NCBI RefSeq assembly: GCF_001440345.1
Contig: NZ_LJYX01000021.1
Location: 558,001 to 622,000 of the forward strand
Source: Colwellia sp. TT2012
Lineage (GTDB): Bacteria; Pseudomonadota; Gammaproteobacteria; Enterobacterales; Alteromonadaceae
DNA length: 64,000 nt
Reading direction: 5' to 3'
In this document: positions 35,446-44,337 of the stretch, piece after piece
Layout: the number at the start of each line of letters is the position of its first letter
How positions within the stretch are numbered: position 1 is the stretch's first letter
Notes under the pieces: model-generated
Database searches by the model: none
Seen by the model: the letters and a program-made list of their open reading frames with translations, nothing else
What the model was told of the DNA's origin: nothing
Position numbers and translations under genes: made by a program

Positions 35446-36645
35446 ATGACCGATGTTAATCAAGCATTTGCCGAGATAAAACGCGGCGCAGCAGAAATAT
35501 TAGTAGAAGAAGAGTTATTAGCAAAACTTAAAACCGGTAAGCCACTTAAAATTAAAGCTGGCTTTGATCCAACCGCACCAGATTTACATCTAGGCCATAC
35601 GGTGCTCATTAATAAACTGAGAACCTTTCAAGAACTTGGTCATGAAGTTATTTTCTTAATTGGTGACTTCACCGGCATGATTGGCGATCCAACCGGTAAA
35701 AATGTTACTCGTAAAGCGCTAACCAAAGAAGATGTTTTAGCCAATGCTGAAACGTATAAAAAGCAAGTATTTAAGATTCTTGACCCAGCAAAAACCACCG
35801 TAGTCTTTAACTCTACTTGGATGGATAAATTAGGCGCGGCCGGCATGTTAAAACTTGCCTCTCGTCAAACTGTTGCTCGTATGATGGAACGTGACGACTT
35901 TAAAAAGCGCTTTGCTAATGGTCAAGCTATTGCTATTCATGAGTTTATGTACCCGTTAGTACAAGGTTGGGATTCAGTTGCCTTAGAGGCAGACGTTGAA
36001 CTGGGCGGAACGGATCAAAAGTTTAATTTATTAATGGGTCGTGAATTACAAAAATCTGAAGGCCAGCGGCCACAAACTGTCATCATGATGCCATTGCTTG
36101 AAGGGTTAGATGGCGTACAGAAAATGTCTAAATCATTAGGTAACTACATAGGTATTACGGATAGCCCAACCGATATGTTTGGTAAAATCATGTCTATTTC
36201 TGATGTGTTAATGTGGCGTTATTACGAGTTACTTAGCTTTAAGCCGTTAGCTGAAATTGAAGGTTATAAAACCGATATCGAAAACGGTAAAAACCCGCGA
36301 GATGTAAAAATTGATTTAGCCAAAGAGCTAATTGCGCGTTTTCACGATGAAGATGCGGCACAAGCTGCTCATGATGAATTTATCAATCGTTTTCAAAAAG
36401 GCGCTTTGCCTGATGATATGCCTGAACTAACGATCACAGCTAAAAATGGTGAAATCGGCATTGCTAACTTGCTTAAAGAAGCTGGCTTAGTAACCAGTAC
36501 TTCTGATGCCTTTAGAATGATCAAACAAGGTGCGGCTAAAATTGATAGCGAAAAAGTTACCGAAAGAAGCTTGGTCATTAAAGCGGGCACTACCGCGGTT
36601 TATCAAGTGGGTAAACGTAAATTTGCCCGTATAACGGTAAGTTAA
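35446..36645 (+). CDS. tyrS: Tyrosyl-tRNA synthetase
   Basis: The 399-residue class I synthetase charges tRNA-Tyr. The HIGH-type motif is HLGHT near residue 48, and the KMSKS motif is QKMSKSLG near 229. The tyrosine-specific pocket is in [14 protein letters not shown] near 190. A C-terminal S4 RNA-binding domain follows from about residue 335 ([20 protein letters not shown]). Length is normal. The gene is monocistronic and followed by a long perfect palindrome. Confidence 0.97.
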   Translation: MTDVNQAFAEIKRGAAEILVEEELLAKLKTGKPLKIKAGFDPTAPDLHLGHTVLINKLRTFQELGHEVIFLIGDFTGMIGDPTGKNVTRKALTKEDVLANAETYKKQVFKILDPAKTTVVFNSTWMDKLGAAGMLKLASRQTVARMMERDDFKKRFANGQAIAIHEFMYPLVQGWDSVALEADVELGGTDQKFNLLMGRELQKSEGQRPQTVIMMPLLEGLDGVQKMSKSLGNYIGITDSPTDMFGKIMSISDVLMWRYYELLSFKPLAEIEGYKTDIENGKNPRDVKIDLAKELIARFHDEDAAQAAHDEFINRFQKGALPDDMPELTITAKNGEIGIANLLKEAGLVTSTSDAFRMIKQGAAKIDSEKVTERSLVIKAGTTAVYQVGKRKFARITVS

Positions 36646-36687
36646 GCATTCAATTAAGCGAGTTCCTCGGCCATTGAGCCAGTCCAG

Positions 36688-36728
36688 AATCTATCAAGCC
36701 AGTAACAGGGTTACTGGCTTGATAGATT
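36688..36728. terminator. Perfect 19-bp stem palindrome after tyrS
   Basis: AATCTATCAAGCCAGTAAC (36688-36706), a three-base loop AGG, and an exact complement (36710-36728) form a perfect 41-nt hairpin 40 bp after the tyrS stop. There is no U-tract, so it is an atypical terminator. It may instead be an RNA-stabilising hairpin or a mobile repeat. Confidence 0.7.
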
Positions 36729-36880
36729 ATAAATAGTGCCAGAACTGCTTTTTGTTATACCGCCGTACTAATCAGCATGAAAATACCTAGCAGAATGCCT
36801 GTCTAGGCATAGTTGAAAATTAAGCTTAAACACTAACGTCATCCGTTTGCTATTAGTCATTCCGGTTGTTTTATCGATAA

Positions 36881-37771
36881 TTATAACTTCTCTACGTGAT
36901 AGCCTTTAGCTTTTAATAACGCTAAGACACTTTTATCGCCCGCTAGATGTGCGACACCTACTAAGACGAATTCTGTCTCGCTGCGGTTAGCATTGCCAGA
37001 AAACATGCGTTCAAGTTGTGGCAGCCAGTTTTTATTTCTATCGGTAAGTAAGGTTTTAAGGGTTTTAGCATCAGCTAACATAGGCTCAATCGCTAACTGG
37101 TTAAGTTGCTCTTCATCCCCCACTCGCCACGCTTTAAGTAAAGCTAAAAACATCGCTTTGAAGTCTTTCATCTGCTCAAGGTTTGATTTAATGAAACGAT
37201 CCTCATCACCCACACCCATATTAGCAATCATATTAAGTTGAAAGTCGGCACTTTCCAAATAGGCTATGGATTTTTTATCCGCTATCGCTTTTTTACTGTA
37301 GAAGATATCAACACCTTCCCCTGATAACTGTGCCTGTTGTGCTTCTAATAGCGCCAGCATGGTTACCAAAAACCCAGGTTTAAAGTGTTCAAACATAGCT
37401 AAATCAACACCCAAAGCTGAAATGTGCTGACTGAGCTTTTGTTGAGTTTTTGCTGAGATAAAGTCACCAATGGTTTTGCCATTGCCATAAGCCATTTTTT
37501 GCATCATTTTTAGCTGAAATTCGCTATCGTTCGCATCTGGCAACTTAGTTTCTAAGACTATGCTATCGCTTTGTTTATAGGCTTGAGAAAATTCTGCCGG
37601 CAGTGGAAATTCTGACGGTGGTAAAATATGCACTGTTCCACCGATAAAAATATGGTCATTACCTTTGCTAACTTTCCACACGGATGACTCTGCTAAAGCG
37701 GTCAACGAGACCAGACTCATTGCGGTAAATAATGTGGCAATGAACAAATGTTTACTTAGGGTTTTAATCAT
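36881..37771 (-). CDS. TraB/GumN-family protein
   Basis: The 296-residue exported protein has a signal peptide (1-27, cleavage ALA-E). A TraB/GumN domain begins SVWKVSKGNDHIFIGGTVHILPP, with the conserved GGTVH strand and the C-terminal VLVGVAHLAG, the two conserved His-containing motifs of the family. The family is related to TIKI-type metalloproteases. The substrate in bacteria is unknown. It stands alone between tyrS and a divergent DUF4136 lipoprotein gene. Confidence 0.9.
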   Translation of the reverse strand: MIKTLSKHLFIATLFTAMSLVSLTALAESSVWKVSKGNDHIFIGGTVHILPPSEFPLPAEFSQAYKQSDSIVLETKLPDANDSEFQLKMMQKMAYGNGKTIGDFISAKTQQKLSQHISALGVDLAMFEHFKPGFLVTMLALLEAQQAQLSGEGVDIFYSKKAIADKKSIAYLESADFQLNMIANMGVGDEDRFIKSNLEQMKDFKAMFLALLKAWRVGDEEQLNQLAIEPMLADAKTLKTLLTDRNKNWLPQLERMFSGNANRSETEFVLVGVAHLAGDKSVLALLKAKGYHVEKL

Positions 37772-38000
37772 GTGTATATCCTTATTTTTTTACAGAAGAA
37801 AATTCTTGCTCGATGTTATAACGGATTGTGATTCAGTCTACCAACATCCTAGGGTGTTTACCCCCATATTAAAGGCAATTTCAGTTGAATACTGTGCCCG
37901 TTAACCGCTAAGTAATTTATCGCGAATTAAAGGTTTATCTGTTCAAACCTTAGGCCAATTGTTAGTCTAAGGCTTTTACTACTTACTGTGTTATGACTCT

Positions 38001-38576
38001 GTGTTTAAAAAATTTATTACCGCTATAGTTTCACCGATAAAGCTAATATTCACCTGTCTATTAGTTGTCAGTCTCTATGGCTGTAACTCTGTGAAAAACT
38101 CGGTAATTTATTATAATAACTTCGATTTTTCACAGGTTAAAACTTACAGTTTTTACCGCAGTGGTTCGGTCTTTTTTGATAGTCAAAATTTACCACATGC
38201 ACAACGTAGTAGCATTGAGCTTGCTATTGAAAAAAGCCTAGACGCACAAGGTTTTCACTATAGCGAACTCGACAGTGCTGACATCATTGTTACCTATCAC
38301 CTAGTTAAAAAACAGCCAAAAGAATACTTAAACTATAACAAAGCAGTACTGTTTTGTGCCCCTTGTCTTAGGGCCAATGCTTGGCAAAAAAACAATATTG
38401 ATTGGCGTGTCTATCAAGGCGGTTTAATTATTGATCTAGTGGATCCTAAAAGAAAACGCTCCGTGTGGCGTAGTATTTATCCATTACAATTCAAAGTAAA
38501 AGATAATAGTCAAGAGCTCAATGAAAAAGTGATGGCCGCTGTTGATAACATGCTAACGCAATATCCAAGAAAATAA
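38001..38576 (+). CDS. DUF4136 lipoprotein
   Basis: The 191-residue product starts with GTG at 38001; no ATG is available before the signal. Its lipobox is VSLYGC (Cys near 28). The mature part (YYNNFDFSQVKTYSFY... ELDSADIIVTYHLV) matches DUF4136, a family of periplasmic or outer-membrane lipoproteins of unknown function. No strong ribosome binding site is visible before the GTG, so the exact start is uncertain. RraB and plsC genes follow on the same strand. Confidence 0.82.
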   Translation: MFKKFITAIVSPIKLIFTCLLVVSLYGCNSVKNSVIYYNNFDFSQVKTYSFYRSGSVFFDSQNLPHAQRSSIELAIEKSLDAQGFHYSELDSADIIVTYHLVKKQPKEYLNYNKAVLFCAPCLRANAWQKNNIDWRVYQGGLIIDLVDPKRKRSVWRSIYPLQFKVKDNSQELNEKVMAAVDNMLTQYPRK

Positions 38577-38677
38577 AAAATCAGTCGATACACTATTTTT
38601 TTACGGTGAGCTCTATTCAAGGCGAGTTTCCCGCTTTATAATACTCGCCCCTAATAGCATAACTATATTATTTTAAT

Positions 38678-39001
38678 ATGAACTTTCCAGATGATGAAAC
38701 AGGCCAAGTATTAGCCGAAATGCAGCAAGCGGGTATCGACTTGAGCCAATCACATGACGTGGTCTTCTTTCATTTGTTCGAACAAGAAAGCCAAGCACAA
38801 GCCATGGCAGATCATATAAAAGAACACCTACCGACCGTAAAGTGCCACTTACACCCGGATGAAAGCCCTAATGTTTGGGATTTAGATTGCACCGTGGTTA
38901 TGACACCATCACATCAAGCTATTGTTGTACAAGAACAAATTCTTGAAAAAATTGCCACCAATTTATCAGGTTATAACGATGGCTGGGGGATTGAAGCCTA
39001 G
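38678..39001 (+). CDS. RraB-domain protein
   Basis: This 107-residue cytoplasmic protein matches the RraB domain (PF06877). It has the N-terminal FPDDETGQVLAEMQQAGIDL pattern, VVFFHLFEQE, and the hallmark C-terminal YNDGWGIE. E. coli RraB inhibits RNase E by binding its degradosome region. This protein lacks the long acidic tail of E. coli RraB, so the same role is not certain. The plsC gene starts 23 bp after its stop, suggesting one transcript. Confidence 0.82.
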   Translation: MNFPDDETGQVLAEMQQAGIDLSQSHDVVFFHLFEQESQAQAMADHIKEHLPTVKCHLHPDESPNVWDLDCTVVMTPSHQAIVVQEQILEKIATNLSGYNDGWGIEA

Positions 39002-39024
39002 TTTAGCGCTTCTGCATTCTATTC

Positions 39025-39687
39025 ATGTTTAGCTTCTATTTAAAAAAATACACCATGTATGTCACCATAGCGGCCCAGTCTGTTGCCTTGTCTTTGTGTA
39101 AGCGCCATGGCCTAATATTCAACCGATTACGTCGACTTTTTACCACGCTCATTGTACGCAGTGTTGGTGCCCGTGTTAGCCTCATCGGCACTATAGATGC
39201 GGATACTGATATTTTAATTGTTAATCATCAAAGCATGTTAGACATCTTCGCCCTGGAAGCAGTCGTGGGCAATGATACACGCTTTATTGGCCGCACCGGT
39301 ATTATGGACAAATGGCCAGTGTCGCGCATTGTCGATCGGGTTGGCCACATCACCGTTGATCAAAAAGACCGCCGTGCCATTATCAAACTGTTAAAAGACG
39401 TAAAAATTTGCCAAGGTAAAAAAGTAATCATCTTTCCCGAAGGGACTCGCTCACAATCAGGTAAAATTGAGCCCTTTGAAGCGGGAGCAAAATTACTGGT
39501 TGAAAAGCTTAAGCTTAAAGCGCAGCCCGTTGTTATTAAAAATATTTTAGATGTCTATAACGAGTCCAATAAAACGGCGACTTCAGGCACCATTAAAATA
39601 GAAGCTTTACCAGTAATTACCATTACTGGAAATTGGTACGAGCACACTCACCAAGCAATGAATAAAGCTTTTAGCCAGTTAACATAA
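39025..39687 (+). CDS. plsC: 1-acyl-sn-glycerol-3-phosphate acyltransferase
   Basis: The 220-residue membrane enzyme makes phosphatidate from lysophosphatidate. The catalytic HX4D motif is H68-QSML-D73, and the glycerol-phosphate pocket is FPEGTRS from about 136. A GRTG-like motif (FIGRTG) lies near 86. Length is slightly below E. coli PlsC. The ATG at 39025 gives a normal N-terminus. It follows the RraB-domain gene closely and faces the convergent UPF0126 gene. Confidence 0.93.
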   Translation: MFSFYLKKYTMYVTIAAQSVALSLCKRHGLIFNRLRRLFTTLIVRSVGARVSLIGTIDADTDILIVNHQSMLDIFALEAVVGNDTRFIGRTGIMDKWPVSRIVDRVGHITVDQKDRRAIIKLLKDVKICQGKKVIIFPEGTRSQSGKIEPFEAGAKLLVEKLKLKAQPVVIKNILDVYNESNKTATSGTIKIEALPVITITGNWYEHTHQAMNKAFSQLT

Positions 39688-39755
39688 TGGCTTAATTAAC
39701 TACTCATTATTTTGTTTTTCTCCTATGTCTAGTTGCTAGTAACACTAAAAAATTG

Positions 39756-40403
39756 TTACTTTTTTTCTTTATCATGGGCTTTTTTCGGTTTTTCAATAAT
39801 ATGAAAAGCCGGTAAAGAAACATGCCAATAAATAGCCGCTAAACGAAGGATAAGTGCCGCGGTTATAGCAGTAATAATAGCATTGCTATCAGACCAATTA
39901 AGCCAATGTAAAAAGACAAATAAGCCACCGCCTAAAATCGCCGCTAACGCATAAATTTCTTCTCGTAAAATCATCGGAATGACGTTACATAAAACATCGC
40001 GAATCATACCACCAGCGACGCCAGTTATAGTTCCTAAGACGATAGCAACAGGAATCGGCGCACCCAAAAATAGCGCCTTTTGTGTACCAAGCACGGCAAA
40101 TAAGGCTAAACCCAAGGCATCGGCAATTAATAAAAAACGCTTAGGAATTCGTTTCGGTTGTCTGATAAATACTATGGTCAGTATGGCTGTCGCTAAAATC
40201 ACATAGAGATAGAAAGGCTTAACTACCCAAAATACCGGTGTTTGCAAAATAACATCTCGAATAGTACCTCCACCTACCGCAGTGACTGAAGCCAGCACTA
40301 CCACACCAAAAGGGTCGAGTTGGTATCGTCCAGCCATAAGTGCACCGGAAAGGGCAAAAACAATGATGCCAAAAATATCTAAATAATATAAAAGTTCATT
40401 CAT
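39756..40403 (-). CDS. UPF0126/TRIC-family membrane protein
   Basis: This 215-residue protein has seven predicted membrane helices in two repeats, each containing the GGGxxRD signature: GGGTIRDVIL near 45 and AGGMIRDVLC near 131. Prokaryotic TRIC proteins with this fold are trimeric cation channels, while E. coli YicG is linked to glycine uptake. Either role is possible. Its first ~18 codons and upstream region are repeated 117 bp away. Confidence 0.9.
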   Translation of the reverse strand: MNELLYYLDIFGIIVFALSGALMAGRYQLDPFGVVVLASVTAVGGGTIRDVILQTPVFWVVKPFYLYVILATAILTIVFIRQPKRIPKRFLLIADALGLALFAVLGTQKALFLGAPIPVAIVLGTITGVAGGMIRDVLCNVIPMILREEIYALAAILGGGLFVFLHWLNWSDSNAIITAITAALILRLAAIYWHVSLPAFHIIEKPKKAHDKEKK

Positions 40404-40490
40404 GAAAATACCAAATTAACTGAAGACTTCGGCTGCCTCTGACTGCTTGCAGCTGATTGTAAATATAACGAGTAACAATAAGCGACTATA

Positions 40491-40545
40491 AATATCTAAA
40501 TAATATAAAAGTTCACTCATGAAAATACCAATTTAATTGAAGAGT
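40491..40545. repeat. Partial duplication of the UPF0126 gene start
   Basis: 40491-40545 repeats 40374-40428, with four or five differences. The shared part covers the ATG, about 10 codons and the leader of the UPF0126 gene. The duplicate would encode MSELLYYLDIYSRLLLL... and stops after about 34 codons, so it is a dead stub. It lies just past the stop of the CbiB-like gene and could carry a copy of the translation start region. Confidence 0.82.
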
Positions 40546-40548
40546 TAG

Positions 40549-41520
40549 CTATGCTTGATTACTGGCCATTAATTGCCAGCCTAGCGCTAACAAAACCAGT
40601 AAAAATAAGCTGCTATAGTAAGCAAAATTAACTTTTCTGCTCGCTTTAATAAGGTCTTGTGGCTCGGGCTGCTTGGCAAGATCATTAAAAGTAATTTTTC
40701 TTGATTTTTCTTCTTGATACATGGCCACGCCACCCAACTTTACCGCCAGTGAATAAGCATGTACGGCAATGATAAAATTATTATTAAGTTGAAAAAAATG
40801 GCCACGTGTTAATCGCCAAGATAATAAAGTACCTTGCCCTAAGGAACTCAGTAATATCAATAACGCCATCAAGCGACTAGGTAGCCATTGGATTAGCTGG
40901 ATAAATAGCTGATGATAAAAACCAAAGTGCTTAAATTGCGCTAACTTAGTATTCCAACAGTAATGCATTTCTAGCATTAACCGATAGCTAAAGGCTGCTA
41001 ACGGGCCACAAGTAATAAATACCAAGCTAACCACATAAACTTGTTGCAGACTACGTAGCAGCTGCATTTCAATGGCGGCTTTACTCAAACCCACTGGTGA
41101 AAGCGGCGCTGTGGTTCTTAATAACCAAGGCTGAAGTATTTGCTTAGCTAAGTAGTTCTGTCTAGCAACCAAAGCTTGGGCTATGGTTTTGTTTATTGGC
41201 CCTAGGTTAAGACTGCCTAAAGCGAAATAAAACAGTAAGCCTTGCCACAGATAATCTACCGCGACAAAGTCAGCGAATAGCCATAAAATAAGCGCTATTG
41301 GCACCAAGGTGAGCAATAACGCTAACAAACCAGCGATAGTTTGCTGCTGAGTACTATGGTGACTGTTATTGACTTTATTACCTAGCTGTAAGCAATAAAA
41401 TTGAAATATGCGTAATGGTTCATGGGCAACAAAATGACTTACCGTAAATTTTATCACCAGCACCACCATAAGGATTAACACATGATAGCTAAACGGCATT
41501 AACTCGCTAAATACTGTCAT
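40549..41520 (-). CDS. CbiB/CobD-like membrane protein
   Basis: The 323-residue protein has four to five membrane helices and resembles adenosylcobinamide-phosphate synthase CbiB. The diagnostic late segment is NNFIIAVHAYSLAVKLGGVAMYQEE, equivalent to the LGGxxxY region of CbiB. No other cobalamin genes are in the window; it lies next to mtnN. Divergent CbiB-like proteins beside mtnN occur in related marine bacteria. Whether this one makes cobinamide is doubtful; it may have another amide-forming membrane role. Confidence 0.72.
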   Translation of the reverse strand: MTVFSELMPFSYHVLILMVVLVIKFTVSHFVAHEPLRIFQFYCLQLGNKVNNSHHSTQQQTIAGLLALLLTLVPIALILWLFADFVAVDYLWQGLLFYFALGSLNLGPINKTIAQALVARQNYLAKQILQPWLLRTTAPLSPVGLSKAAIEMQLLRSLQQVYVVSLVFITCGPLAAFSYRLMLEMHYCWNTKLAQFKHFGFYHQLFIQLIQWLPSRLMALLILLSSLGQGTLLSWRLTRGHFFQLNNNFIIAVHAYSLAVKLGGVAMYQEEKSRKITFNDLAKQPEPQDLIKASRKVNFAYYSSLFLLVLLALGWQLMASNQA

Positions 41521-41567
41521 TGATTGTCCTTTTTAATCACTCAGTCATGATTCGGTAGTTATTCGCT

Positions 41568-41728
41568 AATACCATTTTCATTAAGTTTGTGATCTTGTTG
41601 TGCTCAGGAGAAATAGTTCAGGACAAGGCGCTCGATTGACCAATAGCGGGCTATTGGGATTGAGAGCAACGTAGTCTTGGGCTATTTAACCCCCCACAAG
41701 TGGGCAAGAACTTAGTGAAATTGGTATA
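41568..41728. repeat. Dispersed intergenic repeat (ATACCA...TGGTAT), copy 1
   Basis: This ~160-bp unit has terminal inverted repeats ATACCATTTTCATTAAG and complement (...CTTAGTGAAATTGGTAT). It shares with 45514-45672 the blocks AAGGCGCTCGATTGA, CAATAGC, TGGGATTGAG-like, CCCC-CACA-GTGGGCAA and GTGAAATTGGTA. There is no ORF. It sits in the mtnN to CbiB-like gap. Confidence 0.82.
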
Positions 41729-41743
41729 ATACCCGCTAAGGGC

Positions 41744-42475
41744 TTAAGCAGGGCCTAGTGTTTTACCTTTAAGCTGCTCCAGCATATTCAACACTAACTG
41801 CGAGGAATTTACTGCCGCGGTTGCTAAATATTCGTCAAAGGTATGAGGAGATTCTTTACCGGCAATATCAGAAAGTGAACGGATAATAACAAAAGGAGTT
41901 TTAAGCTGTAAACACGCTTGCGCGATAGCAGCACCTTCCATTTCAACCGCAGCCATAGTGGGGAAATTAGCCCGAGCTTTAGCGACATCTTCGTCTTTGG
42001 TCATAAAGGTATCACCTGTGGTGATCAAACCGGTAACCGCCTTAATATGCTGTCCCGCTATTTGGTTTAATTGCTCAATACCTTGTTGGGCTGCTGCCAC
42101 CAAGTCACTATGGGGCATAAATGCCGCTGGATTGCCCGGTAATTGCCCAATTTCATAGCCAAATGCGGTTATGTCCACATCGTGATAACGAACTTCTGAA
42201 CTGACGACAATATCGCCCACTTTTAAACTCGCATCAAAGCCACCAGCAGAGCCGGTATTCACCACGTAATCCACTTGAAAACGGTCAATCAATATTAGCG
42301 TGGCTAACGCTGCCGCAACCTTGCCGATACCAGATTGCACAATAACAACATCACTACCCGCTAACTGACCTTGATAAAAAGTATAACCTGCATGCTCCGT
42401 AGTTTTAGCATCGGTTAATTTTGCTTTTAAAATAGCAACTTCTGGCTCCATTGCGCCAATGATTCCTGCTTTCAT
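41744..42475 (-). CDS. mtnN: 5'-methylthioadenosine/S-adenosylhomocysteine nucleosidase
   Basis: The 243-residue enzyme cleaves MTA and SAH in methionine salvage and in the autoinducer-2 route. It starts MKAGIIGAMEPEVAIL, with the conserved catalytic-pocket glutamate, and has VNTGSAGGFD near 77, AVEMEGAAIAQAC near 172 and the catalytic Asp in RSLSDIAGKES near 197. Length is slightly above E. coli MtnN. A repeat separates it from the CbiB-like gene downstream. Confidence 0.96.
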   Translation of the reverse strand: MKAGIIGAMEPEVAILKAKLTDAKTTEHAGYTFYQGQLAGSDVVIVQSGIGKVAAALATLILIDRFQVDYVVNTGSAGGFDASLKVGDIVVSSEVRYHDVDITAFGYEIGQLPGNPAAFMPHSDLVAAAQQGIEQLNQIAGQHIKAVTGLITTGDTFMTKDEDVAKARANFPTMAAVEMEGAAIAQACLQLKTPFVIIRSLSDIAGKESPHTFDEYLATAAVNSSQLVLNMLEQLKGKTLGPA

Positions 42476-42589
42476 GGTAATTCCTAATTCTGTTTAATAA
42501 AATAAATGATCATTGCTTACTCTAACCCGGCATAAATAATTCATAAACGATTTTTACTGCGCTTATGCGAGCAACATACTGTTCTATGA

Positions 42590-43339
42590 TTAGCTGTACT
42601 CTTGTAGACCGTAGAAGATAAGGTTATCGATAAATTGGATGTTGTGTACCGCAATAATCTGTTCACTGCTCTGTGCTAACAATAGCTGCGTTAAAGCCAG
42701 ACCATCACCACCGGTTAAGATAATGCGATCAATATCAGCTAATTGTTGAGCTTGTGCAATCGCTTGGGTAATCATACCCAAGGTTGCTGCCCAACAAGCA
42801 TTATTAACATTATCACTAGTATTGCTGCCAAAGGCTAAGCTTGGTAGTGTTTTATTTTCGGCATGAACCAAGGTGCTATGAGTTAAAATACTGTTAAATA
42901 ATGCTTTGATTCCCGCTAATATCCAACCACCTTGGTGTTGACCATTACTTGCCAGTAAATCGACGGTAGTGGCCGTACCCGCATCTATGATTAGCACATT
43001 TTCTTTAGGATAAAGGTGTATCGTGCCCAACAGCGCCAGCCAACGATCAATACCCAGCGTTGCTGGCTGTTGATAAGCCGACAGCAAAGCATTTTTTTGT
43101 TGTTCACTATGCACTTGTTTAAAGCTAATTTTTTGTTCGGTACACCAACTAGCAAGCTCAGTGGTTAATGCAGACTTAGCAACATTAGCAACGATGATTT
43201 GGCTAGCATGGCTAAAGTGCTTAACAAAGTAAGCGACCGTAAAGTCTTGATTATTAAGCTGCGCGCTAGCGGATAATTTCCCTACGCTAAGTTGAGCATA
43301 TTTTGTTCGGCTATTGCCGATATCAATTAATATTATCAT
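42590..43339 (-). CDS. coaX: Type III pantothenate kinase
   Basis: The 249-residue kinase carries out the first step of coenzyme A synthesis. Motifs are DIGNSRTKYA (5-14, phosphate-binding), GIDRWLALLG near 100, and DAGTATTVDLL near 123, which identify CoaX rather than CoaA. Type III enzymes need a monovalent cation and resist CoA feedback. It overlaps the end of birA by 4 bp (ATGA-type junction), so murB-birA-coaX form one coupled operon. Confidence 0.94.
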   Translation of the reverse strand: MIILIDIGNSRTKYAQLSVGKLSASAQLNNQDFTVAYFVKHFSHASQIIVANVAKSALTTELASWCTEQKISFKQVHSEQQKNALLSAYQQPATLGIDRWLALLGTIHLYPKENVLIIDAGTATTVDLLASNGQHQGGWILAGIKALFNSILTHSTLVHAENKTLPSLAFGSNTSDNVNNACWAATLGMITQAIAQAQQLADIDRIILTGGDGLALTQLLLAQSSEQIIAVHNIQFIDNLIFYGLQEYS

Positions 43340-44337
43340 TCATCAATCCTAAGGCTCACTTCACCGCCGTATACCGGTTTCACTTGGCCATTAACTTCCA
43401 ATAATAAAGCACCTTGATTATTCACACCTCGACATATACCCTGGGTGATCCGTGCTCCGGTAATCAATTTGACCCGCTTATTTAGAAAAGCATCAAGCGC
43501 ATGCCATTCATCTAACATCGGCGCTAGACCTGTTTGCTGATAGTGGTACAAGCGCTGTCGTAAACAACTAATGAGTTGCGCACTGAGGGCGTTTCGATCA
43601 ATTTTCACTTTACTGTGTGTTTGTAAATCTGTCCATTTTTGGGTAATTAATTTTCCCGCTGATGAAGGCATATGAAGATTTAAACCAATACCTATAACAC
43701 TATGGCTAGGCTCTAACGCTTGCCCTTCAAGATCAATTAAAATGCCCGCGAGTTTTACCCCATCAAGGTAAATATCATTGGGCCACTTCAGCTGAACTTG
43801 CACATTGCTATGGGCTTTTATCGCATCACTTACCGCTAATGCCGTCACTAAACTTAGTCCCATAGCCGCTGATAAACCTTGCTCTAAGTACCAGTACATA
43901 GACAAGTATATTTGCGAGCCAAAGGGTGAAATCCACTGTCTACCTCGGCGGCCTCGGCCAGCACTTTGATATTCAGCTAAGCAAACCTGTCCTGGGGATA
44001 ATTGATTCGGTAAGCGTCGCATTAAGTAGTCATTGGTAGAATCAATTAAGCTATGCACTTCAACCAGTGGCAAGTCGATTACTTTGTCAGCCTGCTTGCT
44101 CGCCTCATTGGCCAATAAACTGATTATTTTTTCTTTATCTAGCAAATAAAGCGGCTGCGCCAGTTTATAACCTTTACCCGTGACACTGTATATATCTAGG
44201 CCTATATCGATTAACACTTTAATATGTTTAGCGATAGCGGTACGGCTAATGCCGAGCTGATCACCCAATAACTGCCCGGAAACAAATTGTCCCGCAGCCA
44301 ATGATTTTATTAAATGCTCTTTTACCGTTTTAGTCAT
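43336..44337 (-). CDS. birA: Biotin-protein ligase and biotin repressor
   Basis: The 333-residue bifunctional protein attaches biotin to carboxylase carrier protein and represses biotin genes. It has an N-terminal winged helix ([20 protein letters not shown]), the adenylate loop GRGRRGRQW near 118, and [17 protein letters not shown] near 185. The C-terminal SH3-like domain contains GEVSLR. Because the HTH is present, it is the regulatory (class II) form. It overlaps murB by 8 bp and coaX by 4 bp. Confidence 0.96.
   Translation of the reverse strand: MTKTVKEHLIKSLAAGQFVSGQLLGDQLGISRTAIAKHIKVLIDIGLDIYSVTGKGYKLAQPLYLLDKEKIISLLANEASKQADKVIDLPLVEVHSLIDSTNDYLMRRLPNQLSPGQVCLAEYQSAGRGRRGRQWISPFGSQIYLSMYWYLEQGLSAAMGLSLVTALAVSDAIKAHSNVQVQLKWPNDIYLDGVKLAGILIDLEGQALEPSHSVIGIGLNLHMPSSAGKLITQKWTDLQTHSKVKIDRNALSAQLISCLRQRLYHYQQTGLAPMLDEWHALDAFLNKRVKLITGARITQGICRGVNNQGALLLEVNGQVKPVYGGEVSLRIDE

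Noticed and set aside
36688..36728. tyrS-linked palindrome as an integration (att) site
   Set aside because: No integrase, direct repeat or element boundary is nearby.
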